A DNA stretch of 64,000 bases from Azolla caroliniana (taxonomy: Eukaryota > Polypodiophyta): assembly GCA_043228905.1 (NCBI GenBank), contig JBHGNT010000003.1, positions 16,244,001 to 16,308,000 of the forward strand, given 5' to 3'. The translations under genes and the position numbers were made by a program. Every line of letters begins with the position of its first letter. Positions within the stretch are counted from its first letter, which is position 1. The notes under the pieces were generated by a model that was not told the origin of the DNA, made no database searches, and worked only from the letters and a program-made list of their open reading frames with translations. Positions 29,414 through 40,768 of the stretch are shown one piece after another.

Positions 29414-32400
29414 ATGGCATCCTCAAGCAACCAAGCAGGAGAGTTTGAAAGGATGATGATAATTGTCGAACAAATGATGAGATCTCGAGACAACGATGCG
29501 AGCGTGGAGAAGGCTGTCGACCGTGTCATAGAGCTCGAGGGTCAATTTGATGGAAGGAACGTTACGAAGTTCCTTGACGCATACAAACGGGAGATGAATC
29601 AAAGAGACGTGTCCGAAGCACGGAAAATCACGAGTTTCAAGAGGGTGGTCGCCAACAACATCCAAAGACGCATCATCGAGGTTCAAGAAGGTAAGATAAC
29701 ATGGTCCGAGTTTGAGAAAGTGATATTAACGGAGTTCGTGACTGAAGACTCAACGAGGAGGACTCGACATGCCTTGATGAAGTGGATAGAAAAATAAAAT
29801 AAGAAGATGAGCGCCTCGAGGGTGTACGACAAATTCGATCAAATGTTTAGTCGTCTCCCCAACATGGACCAAGTGTTGCTTGAAGAGGACAAGACTTTGT
29901 ACTTCTTGAAAGCTGTGGACATGAAGGATAGACGAGAATTGGGGACTCTTCTCAAAGACGATACCCAAGCAAATGGGCTTGTGGCGGACTGGGTTGCGGT
30001 AAAGCGAGCATGCAATAGGCTCGACAAGCGTCGTCAGTGGGTTGATGACACCCACTTGGTGGGATCGATTGTTGCGGAGAAAACAAGACAACCGAAAGTA
30101 GTTGCGCTGCCCAAACAAAGTAACCCCGAAGAAAAGAAGATTGATGACAACATCATCGAAGAACTGGCGAAGAAGTTCGAGACGGTTACACTAGCCAACA
30201 TGAATCGTCGGGGGCCCAAAGGAGAAGAACCCTTTAGATGCGTGTGGTGCAATGGCATGGACCACATGAGAAGAGATTGTTTGAGCCTTCAAGACACCAT
30301 TCGACAAAATACCGTGTACATAGATGACAACATGATCTGCTCGAGTGAGACTAGAAGACACCTACGGATGAATTTCGGAAGAGGAGGAATGAAGAAAGCT
30401 ATGGAGGATGCCGATGCGACTCATGTGGATGCGATGCACTATGCTGCGTTGGCCGGAATAAGAGTCGGGAAAGACAAGACTGAAGTTACTAGAGCGGGAG
30501 CAAAGTTTTGGACTTCCGTTCTCGAATATGAGAAGAAGGGAAAAGTCACTTCGAATGAAGTAGAGCTCGTGGATCGAAGTGTACAAAGTATAACCGGATG
30601 GTCGGATCCGGTGGATGACAACACCATACTCGCGGAGGTGATGTGCGACAACCACGAGGTGTTCGTCGAAGAAAAGAGAAAAAGAATAGAAGAGCAAGGC
30701 CCATCAAAAAGACATGAAACAAGGAACGCGTAAAAGAAGGAAGATGCAGAGACAAGTCGATCTTTACAAATGGAGGAACGAGAATCAAGCCGAAAAGGAG
30801 AGCTGAGCATACGAGTCGAAGAAACTGTACAACCCATGAAGGTTGGTTTCGAAGACCCCGCTTGGAGGACAAGGGCTATGCCTACCTATAAGTTAAGGTC
30901 GGACATAGAGCAGACGACGGACCTAAAGAAGATTCTCGAAGAACGTGTTCTTGATAGCCACGTGACTTTGTCCTTGAGGGAATTGCTTGGCATTACGAAG
31001 AAGGAGTTCCATGACACGATCGTGGATCTTGCAAAAAGAAAAAGACAACAATCGGACGAGGAAGAAGAGAAGCCGCAAAAAGAAAAAACGAATGCCATAA
31101 TGATGGCAAGAGAAGCAGTCGATGAAGATATGGTGGACAACCACTATACTCGACCTCATTAGGCACAAGTGACAACGGAGATGCTGGTGAAGATCGAGGA
31201 GAAGAAAGAGACTGTGGTAGCCTTGATCGACCACGGCTCGGAGATCAACCTCATGTCAACTGACTTCTACAAAAAAGGAAGATGGCCAATCAATACAAAT
31301 CACGGATGGAAGATTTGCGCGGCAACAAAGACTACGGAGGACTTGTACGGAGCTTGTCCCAATGTTAAAGTCACGATCGGGGATGTGGAGATGGATCAAC
31401 ACTTCTTCGTGCAAGAATCGGCGTCTCACCCTGTCATCCTAGGACAACCATATATCACATCATGTTGGATGGAGACCAAAGTGTTCGATAATGGAGCAGC
31501 CTTCGCATGAATAAAGAGTCTTGACAACCAAAGATCGGTCCAATTCCTAACGGTGCGAGCCAATCATGAAAGGAATCGAGATAGTCTTGGAGGCGAATCC
31601 TCGGATTTTTAGAGCGGACTATTGAAGCATGGGGCACAAATAGTCCGAGCAATCGCATGTCCCCACAAGAAAGTAGAGCGTGTGGATTGCGAGGAGAAGC
31701 AACATGTGTCACACCTAGTGGCGCATGTAAACTAGTACTACCCGACAAGAAGGACATCATCGGATACAAAACTTCGAGAAGATGCTGAAAGAAGAAAACA
31801 TAATAGAAGAAGAAGAGTTCGTGACTCATATTATGGAAGAAGCCTCATTTAATGACACTATCGGCAAAATCAAGGACGTTGTGGACTTGAGCTATCTTCA
31901 TGAACATCACGTGATTTCGGTTTGCTCCATCAAAATGTATGTTATCATTGATGAATATCATCGAAGCATGTTGATGAAGGAAGCTGACGTCAACACAAAA
32001 TATAAAACGGTGGATAAGAAGGTCAAAGTAGTTGCAGTTCTGCTACTGGAAGATAGCTGGCAAAAGATGAAGGAAGTTGCTAATGATCCAAGCTTAAGGG
32101 ATCCGAAGACAATAGGTCATGTCTTCACCAAAGAGACTAAGGGAAAGCTACGAGTTGGAAGGGAGGATTTCCTTCTCCCTGAAGAGGAGCGAATGTTTCA
32201 CGACATGCTTGAGAGACATGGGAAGGCTTTCGCATTTTTCCCATGAGAAATCGGATGTGCTGATCCAAGGACGATAGAAGCAATGGTGATCTTCATGGTG
32301 CCGCATGTGCCTTGGAATTTGAAACCGATACCGGTTCCGAGAGCACACCTACCGAAGTTGATCGAGCTCTTAAAGGAGAAGGTGAATATGGGAATTCTGG

Positions 32401-35075
32401 AACCGTCGAACGCTCCTTATTCCAGTAGGTGGTTCACGATGCCGAAGAAGAATGGATCATTGCTATTCATCCAAGATCTTCAACCCGTCAACAAGGTGAT
32501 AATTCGAAATGCCGGAATCGGTCCGAGCGTGGACGAATTTGCTGAGGCGTTTGCGGGCCGGTCCATCTACTTCATTGGTGATCTCTACTCTGGATATGAC
32601 CAATTCCAATTGGCGATCGACAGTCATGACATTACAACCATGAGGACTCCGATCGGGCTTGTGCGGATGTGTACCTTACCTCAAGGCGCAACGAACTCGG
32701 TGGCTAATATGGTGAATGCCATGAACAAAGTCTTGAAGGATTGTATCCCAGACATCACAATGCCATTCTTGGATGATATTCCGGTAAAAGGATGTTCGGA
32801 TGAGGAGAAAGATGAATCGAAAGATAAGGAAGGGTGTAGAAAGTTCGTCGCGGATCATATGAAAGATTGCGAGAAGGTGCTTCAAAGGCTCGAAGATGCG
32901 AATTTGACATTTTCGGGATAAAAATCCACATTCGATCAATCAGAGATCTTGGTGGTAGGTCACTTGTGTGGAGCATACGGCCAAAAGCCTTCGCCATCCA
33001 AAGTGAACGCGATCCAAGACATGAAAGAAGAATGCGAAAACCAAACAGAGGTTCGAAGGTTCCTTGGAGCATGCACGTTTTATCATATCTGGATTCCTCA
33101 CTACGCTCATGTCGCCGAACCGTTATATGGACTATTAAAGAAAAGAATGAAGTTCGAATGGCAAAGTGAGCATACAAACGCGATGCAAAGATTGAAGAAA
33201 CTACTTCTTGAAGCTCCAGCACTAAGAAAGGCCAACTATACTGAAAGGACGCCGATTTATGTGACAGTAGATACGAGCCCAACCGGAATTGGGTGGGTCA
33301 TCAACCAAGAAGGAGAAGATAATGCGCAATATGCCATCCGGTTCGGAGCAAAGGTTCTCAGCGAATGGCAACAAAAATATGCCCAAGTCAAGCGGGAACT
33401 TTGGGGTATTGTGTCGGTAGTGAAGACAGATAAAGATTACCTGATTGGGACGGAAGTGATAATAGAGACAGATTGTCTCCCAATCCTCAGAATGATCTCG
33501 GGATGTGCGACCCCATATCTAGCTATGCTAAGGTGGATCGCCTATATCAAGTCTTTAAACCCAGAGATCCATCACATTCCAAGGAAGAAGAACGCCATGG
33601 CTGATATGCTGTCAAGGGCAAGATTTGAAAGTGAAAGTGACATCACCCTCGACTTCTTCAAGATGGCTCGATTATCGGCGGAAGACAAGGATATGCTAAC
33701 CCTCCACGCCTTCAACGAGAACAAGTACGAAGGAGAGTGGTTACTGATTGGCAGATTCTTAAGAACATTGACGACGGATGCTTCGTTGACAAAGGAGGAG
33801 ACCCTACGAATCCGGAAGAAAGATTATCGATACTTCTTGAAGGGAGGCTTCCTTTGGCGACACCCAAAAAGAAGGACGAGAATACCACGCCGAGTGGTGG
33901 TGAAGAAAGAAGAGCAAGTGACGCTGATGACTGAATTCCACAAGAGTGCTTGGGCAGGTCATAGAGGGACATGGGCAACGTTCGAAAAGTTGAAGGAAAA
34001 GTACTGGTGGCCAAGCATGTACAAAGATGTACTCCATTTCGTGTCCACATGCGAAACTTGCCAAGTACATTCCAACATACGTCATCGTGATGAGCTACGA
34101 CCGACATACCCGCTCACCATACACTTCAAATGGATGGTTGATCTGGTCTCGATGCCAATGGGAGTGGGACAAATTAAGTACTTAGTGCTGGCAAGAGAAG
34201 ACTTGACAAATCAAGTGGAAGGGCGGGCCTTGACAAATAAGACGACGTCGGCTGTTTGCAAATTTCTACTTGAAGAGGTTTTCTACCGATACAGATGTGT
34301 GGGGAAGATAGTCGCCGACCGAGGGGAGTTGGACGCACACGAAGCAACGGAGCTTTTCGAACGACTAGGCGTGAAGCTCTTCCTCACGACTGCCTACAAT
34401 CCAGAAGCGAATGGGAAGATCGAGCAAGGGCATGGACCCATCGTCAAAGCCATCATACAAGCATGCAACGGTCGAGTCAGGAATTGGCCATGACTATTGC
34501 CCTATGCCTTGTGGGCCGACATAACGACACACAGCTGGGTGACAAGGTATATGCCAACAGAGCTTATGTATGGACAAAAGCCGGTGATGCCCATCGAAAG
34601 GACGATTGCCTCATGGGTAGTGATACCATGGGAGAACGACATGAGTCAAGAAGAATTATTAGCAGCATGGATAAGGCAACTTGAAAGGAGACTTGAAGAT
34701 CTAGAACATGCGCGAAAAATGATGGAGGCAGCCCGAGTGAAGAACAAAATTCGGTTCGATAAGACGCATCGACTACGTCCTAAGAGGATCGAAGAAGGAG
34801 ATTGGGTATTGGTCTACGACAACAACCTTGACAATCAACACAGTACAACAAGAAACTTCGCAAGAAGATGGTTCAGACCGTATGTGGTGATAAGTGCCAA
34901 CAACAATGCCACATACCACCTTGCGAAGCTAGATGGATCAAGGTTGGCCATACACATTATGGGAAAAAGAGTAAAGGTTTTCAAGAAAAGACAAGACGAG
35001 GATCCAGATCTCGATCACCTTGACGATGAAGATAGTACGACGGATGTGAATGAAGACGTGGAGGAATCTGATTGA
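29414..35075 (+). pseudogene. Gypsy B gag-pol polyprotein, broken by stops
   Basis: From ATG 29414: gag (to about 30310, with a C-x2-C-x4-H-x4-C knuckle CVWCNGMDHMRRDC near 30238), protease with ALIDHGSEINLMS (near 31215; DHG replaces the usual DSG/DTG), RT (32283-33050) with TLPQGATNSV and PFLDDIPVKG, RNase H ('VTVDTSPTGIGWVINQ', 33245-33600), integrase with H-x5-H 'HKSAWAGHRGTWATF', CETC and the D/D/E positions (33940-34460), and an acidic C-terminus. Frame is broken by stops near 29795, 30731, 31160, 31508, 32244, 32919 and 34491, and the stretch 31510-31780 is disordered. The RT motif set is unlike the other plant gypsy element here (C) and resembles fungal elements. Clearly a dead copy of an autonomous element. 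Confidence 0.93.
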
Positions 35076-35130
35076 TCACCGTAGCCGAAATCTCACACTC
35101 TCTCTTCTTGGCACGTATTAGAGGACGTGC

Positions 35131-35147
35131 GGCTTGGTGGGGGTGGA
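35131..35147 (+). other. Polypurine tract of B
   Basis: 'ggcttggtgggggtgga' abuts the 3' LTR at 35148. Confidence 0.65.
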
Positions 35148-36239
35148 TGTCGTGAAGATTTTTGGTAATGGTGTCTTGAAGAGCTTTCAGATGCACTTTA
35201 CTACATAAGAAACGAACATCTAAGTGTCAACTTATGTGGGTATAAAATTTTGCAAAAAAAGAAAAAAGAAAAATGTAAAATATCCCACATAGATAAGAAA
35301 GTTAAGGCCCTGGCTATATAAGCACATTGAGATCCCTTATTCTCCATTTGTGCTAAGAGCACTTTGGCCACTTTGTCTAGATTGATGAATGTGGCTAAAT
35401 TCCAAAAACCGACTGGCAATAAAATGGAACTGGCCGGTAATGAAACCGGAATTGGCCGATAAAATGGAAACCAAACTGGAACCGACCGGTAAGAAAACCG
35501 GGACCGGTCGCTAAACAATCCGGAACCGGCTAGTAAGCAAATCGGAACTGACTGGTCGGCGGCGGATCCGGCGACGGAGGCATCAACTGATGGTGGAGCC
35601 GGCGTCATCCGGCAACCGTCGGTAACCGGTGGCATCCGGTGGCATTCGGCGAACCAGCGGCATCCGGCGACCGGATAGATATATAAATAAATAAGTAAAT
35701 ATATGTATACATATATGTATATACACAAGGAGTGCAAGTGTGGATTTGAACCTTGCACCTCCAAGTTGAGAGTCTATAGGCTTACTACAAAGCCAAGACA
35801 TTTTCATGAAATGATCTTTTTGTCATTATAGTTTTACATGTAAATTCTCATACATGAGACCTTAAATGAGTGATGTGGTTATCATGCACCACATGTAATA
35901 CATGAGCGCCAAATGGCAAACATGCATGTCTTGTACCCTCAAATGCATGAGGGCATCTATAAAAGAGGGGAGGAAAAAGATGAAAGGACTAATGTAAAAT
36001 TTTGGAATGATCAAATAAGAGACTTGTAACCCTATTGTTGATGTATCTTCTCTCTCAAATCTAAAATCAAGAGTTAAATCTTTATTTTAGTATCTCTCTC
36101 TTGCCATATTAATCTCTCTCTCTTTCAATCTATCATAATTCCTTTCTCGCTAAATCTTGTGTGTACTTCGAATCCTTCCGGTCGAGAACCCCAACGATTC
36201 CGCCTCACGATCCGCGCGTAGTGACAGATCTTCACGACA
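35148..36239 (+). repeat. 3' LTR of B
   Basis: TGTCGTGAAGAT...ATCTTCACGACA. It carries the same ccgg-rich tandem block as the 5' LTR (35405-35560), antisense B-box-like sequence near 35741 and a degenerate A-box near 35790, and a TATA box near 35956. Many differences from the 5' LTR show an old insertion. Confidence 0.88.
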
Positions 36240-37321
36240 ACGGATCGTGAGGCGGAACATTGGGATCTTGAACCGGAAGGATTCGAAGTTTATACTAGCT
36301 TTAGCGAGAAAGTATTTAAGATAGATTGAAAGAGAGAGAGAGATTGAGATTGAACTCTTGACTTTAGATCTGAAGAAAAGATATATCATCAATTGGATAA
36401 TGATTTTTGTTTCTTATTAAATTCTTAATTCATACATCGCTCCCTTTGATCTTTTTCATCGCCTCTTTTATAGATGCCCCCATGCATATGATGCATGTGA
36501 GGGTACAAGACATGCATACAACGCATGGAATGCATGTGATGCATGTTTGCCATTTGGCGCTCATGCATTACATGTGATAGATAATAACCTTGCCACTCAT
36601 TCAAGCTCTAATATGATCATTTACATGTGAAAGTATAATGATAGAAAAAATATTTTTAGAGAAGTGACTTGGCTTAGTGGTAAGTTTACTACCTCCTATC
36701 TTGGAGGTGCAAGGTTGAAGCCTTGCTTGCATCCCTTTGTATAGAACTTTTTACTAGGTTTTTTAGTCTAGATGATTTTGTTCGTTTCACACCAAAATCA
36801 TTGCGATCAACCTATCCGATCGATCCATCTATTCGGTCTGCATTCGGTCTGGTGCCGGTGCTGTCGTTGTCCGTCCAGTTTCGTCGTCGTCCATTCGATC
36901 TGGTTCCGGTTCCGTCGTCTTCGTCTGGTCCGGTCCTCCAAAACCATTACGAGTAGTTAAGCCACACTTTAGCCCAAGAACATTTTGTGCTCCACACATA
37001 GACAAAAAGTAATGAGTTCTGGCTCTGCTTATACAATGTGGGATCCTGATTTGTCTTATCTATGTGGGATATCTCATAGTTTTGTTTTTCTCTTCTTCTT
37101 CTCAAACTTCACACTCACATAACTTGACATTAATTTGTTCGTTTCAAATGTAGTAAAGTACATTAAGAAGCTCATGAAGACATCCATCTTTTCGTACCAA
37201 GATATTAAACTAATCTAAAATAGTATCTTCACAATTAGTGTTTCATATTGTGTGTGAAGAACCACACTCGATTTTGTTCATTCCATGCAATTTTCTCATT
37301 GTTGCCGAAAATCTTCACGAC
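36240..37321 (-). repeat. LTR G, minus strand; probable 5' LTR of gypsy X
   Basis: On the minus strand it starts TGTCGTGAAGATTTTCGG (37321 downwards) and follows the B-family LTR plan: tRNA-like A-box (TGGCTTAGTGG on the plus strand, 36670-36680), TATA, CT-rich leader, and '...cctcacgatccg' at its end. The last about 25 bases are missing where B abuts it. The X gag and PBS at 12301-12632 are in the right orientation to be its interior. Its right flank interrupts a copia gag (K4). Confidence 0.75.
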
Positions 37322-39420
37322 AACGAGAAGCCAAAACACCGAAGGAGGCATGGCGGAACCTCAAGAAAATCTTCGCGGCCAACACGACTACATGCAAACG
37401 TAAACTCCGTTAGGAGTTGAACAATATTCAATGGAAGGACGTGTCAACTGGTAGCTACACCTTGAAGATCAAGGAGTCGTGTGACATCCTCGGGTCGATC
37501 AATGTTAACATTGGCGACGATGAAATGGTGCAGATTTGCCTCGGAGGCTTAGCACCTTGGTTTGGTGCCATTTGGTCGGTAGTCCTCGCGAGGGAGAATC
37601 CTCCCTCCTTCGATCTCCAGTCAATGTTGTTAGTCGAACAAAATCATGTTTGAACAAGATGCAACGTGCAAGAAGGACACATGCTCTATTCGAATTTCGA
37701 TGGAGGAAGAGGACAAGGTCGTGGAAGAAGAGGTCGATTCAGCCAAGGCCTACACAACCATGAGCAACCCTAAGAACAAAACTTCTATTATAGGCAATAC
37801 GTGTCACACACGCGAGGCAGAGTGTCTGGAAGAAGGGGGAGCAATCATATCGGGCCCAACCGATAGAACAACTTCGTCGAGTGAAGATACTGTGGCAGAG
37901 TGTTGGAAAAAGAAAAGTGAGACAGAATTCACTAGCCAAAAACTCACTAACCATGCCTCAAATTTTGATTACAAGACTATGGCAGAATGTTTATGATTTG
38001 GTAAGCGCAAATTCGATGACAGCATCGTGAACGAGCAGCACCTCTAGTTCGGAAAATGTATGGTTCACCGACTCGGTGCATCCAATCACATGAAGTATCA
38101 TAAAGATTGGTTCTGAGAGCTTCGAACGCCCGAGCGACCCGACTATGTGGAAGAAGTCACATTTGGAGAAGAGGGAAACCAAACCTATATCATGAACGCT
38201 TGCATGTTCCAATGATAATAAAGAATTTGGTCTCGGCCGGCAAGATAGTGGAACAAGGCATGCATGTTCGGTTTAATGATGGAGGATGCTTCACCAAAAA
38301 GGAAGTTCGAATTATCGCTCACGCCCGAAGAGAAGGCCGAATGTTCATCCTCGACTCTCATGAGATGAAATCGGTGATGTATGCCAAAGGCCGTAAAGCC
38401 GACACTGACAGAACTGTCGCATAAATGAATCGGCCAAAGTAATCTCTAGAAGCTCAAATGAATGTAATGGAAAGGAGTTGTCATCAGAATCCTGACCTTT
38501 ACTGAGAAGGAGATTACAAGTGTATGTGAAGCCTGCCAGTTCAACAAACAACATCGACAACCGTTCTTGAAAGAGAGGAACGTGAGCAAAGGGATCTTGG
38601 ATGGGGCACATTCAGATGTATGGGGACTGGCCCAAATGGCAACATTCAGTGGTTGCTGATATTATGTGACATTCATCGACAACTTCTCTAGGCACACCCA
38701 GATCTACCCTATGCAACAGATGAGCGAAGTGTTCGGACACATCCAAAAATTCAAAAATGAAGTCGAACAGGAAACCGGTCAGCATGTCCAATGCCTTCAA
38801 TCAGATGAAGACAAGGAGTATTTCTCCAATGTCTTCACAACATACCTTCGACAAGAAGGAATTTGGCGAGAGTTCACCTGGCGACACACACCTCAGCAGA
38901 ACAAAGTGGCCGGACGAAAGAATCAACATATACTTGAGGTGGCAAGGGCAATGATGAATAATAAACATTTGCCGAAATTGTACTAGGCTGAAGTGGCAAA
39001 CACGACTTTCTATCTAATGAATCGATGCACAACATCTGGAGTGCATGATGTCATCCCCCACGAGAAATTCTATGGGATGTCCACCCACTAGAGGGACATA
39101 TCCCCAACACTAAGAAGTTACTCTCCGGCCAATTCGAAATGACCGACATGAAGGAGCCACATTACTTTCTAGGGATTGAAGTAGTTCAGACTCCAGACGA
39201 CATCTTGATCTCCCAATGACACTATATCCTCAATCTTCTCTTCAAGTTTGGGATGACAAAATGTAAGTCTGTCGCTACCCCCGTTGATCTAAATCTAAGG
39301 CTCGATGTTGGTTCTGGCACAGAAGTATGTGAGCCAACTTTCTATTGTCAACTAGTGGGAAGCCTTATCTATATCTCCATCACTCAGATCAGCCCGAGTA
39401 AGCCGGTTATCCGTAGTCGA
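37322..39420 (+). pseudogene. Ty1/copia K4 polyprotein remnant
   Basis: Starts inside gag at codons matching 'KEAW..LKK.FAA.TT', interrupted on the left by LTR G. Gag continues to 37653 ('VNIGDDEMVQICLGGLAPWFGAIW'), a pre-integrase part lies at about 38200-38600, and the integrase core is at 38660-39090 ('FIDNFSRHTQIYP', 'QSDEDKEYFSNVF', 'TPQQNKVAGRKNQHI', where the catalytic E is changed). After 39115 only the last part of RT is present ('HYFLGIEVVQTPDDILIS', 'VGSLIYISI'), so most of RT was deleted. Several stops and frameshifts. Its gag is close to that of K5 at 54 kb. Confidence 0.88.
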
Positions 39421-39575
39421 AGCTGGAGGTGATTCAAAGTCAAATCCGATGACCAGTCTGACACGACGTTGATCGAAGACTAGAACGAGTAAGACGACTA
39501 TCCATTGTCGAAGCTGATAACCAGTTTGAACCCCGAACTAACTATTTGGCGACCGAAGTTGTGTATGAAGGGGCG

Positions 39576-39849
39576 TGTTGAGAATCAAACTCAACTTCTC
39601 CAGTTTGGGGAACACACATTAGTACCACCTTCTAGTATAGTAACTAGTGTGTCATAGAACTATAAGATTCTATGACACATATCTAGTGTACTTAAGTCTC
39701 CATCTCTTTTTAGTAAGTGGTGGTTGTAGAAAGAGAATATAGAGAGAAGGTGACTATCTAAGCACCTCTCCTCTTCCTTCTAAACTGTTGGTTCCTTCTT
39801 GTACTCTTACTCTTATTATATAGTTTTTCCTTGTTTTCTGTATGCATAG

Positions 39850-39890
<41 letters not shown>

Positions 39891-40157
39891 ACACACACAC
39901 ACACACACACAACACATCTCTTCTGTTGCATAGAATCACTTGCGATTCTTTACAGTTTTTTTGTGTGCATGTGCAAATTTGTAAATGCTTTTGAAGTGCT
40001 TATGTGCATGAAATGATTGGTGTATGTGTATTTCTATGTTACATATGGCTATGGGACTGATTTCGGCTCAAGATAAAGAAACCGAACCGAAACTGAATGT
40101 CAGGGCCCCGCAACTAGTTGCATGTATGTGTGTTTTTAAGTATGCGTGTTTGTGTTT
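39576..40157 (+). repeat. Probable 3' LTR of K4, right end unclear
   Basis: TGTTGAGAATC begins right after a purine tract 'tatgaaggggcg'. It contains TATA-like 'attatatagt' near 39817, a (CT)n run (39851-39889) and an (AC)n run (39891-39911). The right boundary is blurred by a 44-bp repeat and the next insertion. Confidence 0.5.
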
Positions 40158-40201
40158 ATGTGTAAATGTGGCTTATGGATGGTCCTTTCTACTTGTGACA
40201 C

Positions 40202-40724
40202 AGGAATAGGGAACAAGCAAATACAAAGAGAAAACAGAAATGAAAGTAAACAAGATATTAACGTGGAAAACCCCAAATCAGGTAAAAACCACGGGTGCCC
40301 ACAGGCACCAAACAAATTCACTATGAGAGGGAAGGGTACAAGATGAACTCAAGGCACCGACCTTGAGTTCGTACACTTCGCCAATAGGCAGCTACAATAG
40401 AGACACTCTCAGTATCTCTCTCACTCTCTCACGCTTCGTCTGTTCTGCTGTAGAGGCAACGACCATTTACGCCACGTACACAGTTACACAAGTCTCAACT
40501 AAGTAGTGAACAAAACGACTTTGCACACATCACAATGTTTTCCCTAGTTATCTTTATACTTAGATAAATTTAGGGCTATTTACATAACTAGCCTAAACAG
40601 GCTTGACTCAAAAACTATTTACCTTTTCCGGATACTAATCCGGACTTCATCTGGTTTCCAACGGGGTGTAGCATTTTCCTTTATCCTGAATTCGGCCCAT
40701 CCGAAAGGGAGCTAATTCTTAACA
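40202..40724 (-). repeat. Isolated copia LTR (K8), minus strand, flanked by 44-bp direct repeats
   Basis: On the minus strand it starts TGTTAAGAATTAG (40724 downwards) and shares the block 'ttaacgtggaaaacccc' with the LTRs of K1, K2 and K7. No internal copia sequence is attached, so it is a solo LTR. The flanks 40158-40201 and 40725-40768 are near-identical 44-bp direct repeats, far longer than the usual 5-bp target duplication. Confidence 0.65.
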
Positions 40725-40768
40725 ATGTGTAAATATGGCTGATGGATGGTACCTTCTACTTGTGACAC

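Larger units (their letters stand above)
12633..36239 (+). mobile_element. Gypsy element B (decayed, autonomous type) with nested C and D
   Basis: 5' LTR 12633-13607 plus 29165/29170-29341, interrupted by C; interior 29342-35147; 3' LTR 35148-36239. The 5' LTR seems to lack about 20 bases just after TGTCGTGA compared with the 3' copy. No matching target duplication is seen (ATTA on the left, ACGG on the right), because both flanks are near-palindromic LTR ends of X. Confidence 0.85.

Noticed and set aside
39831-40016. Short ORF starting in the CT/CA microsatellite
   Set aside because: It is created by the simple repeat (Leu-Ser, then Thr-His runs).
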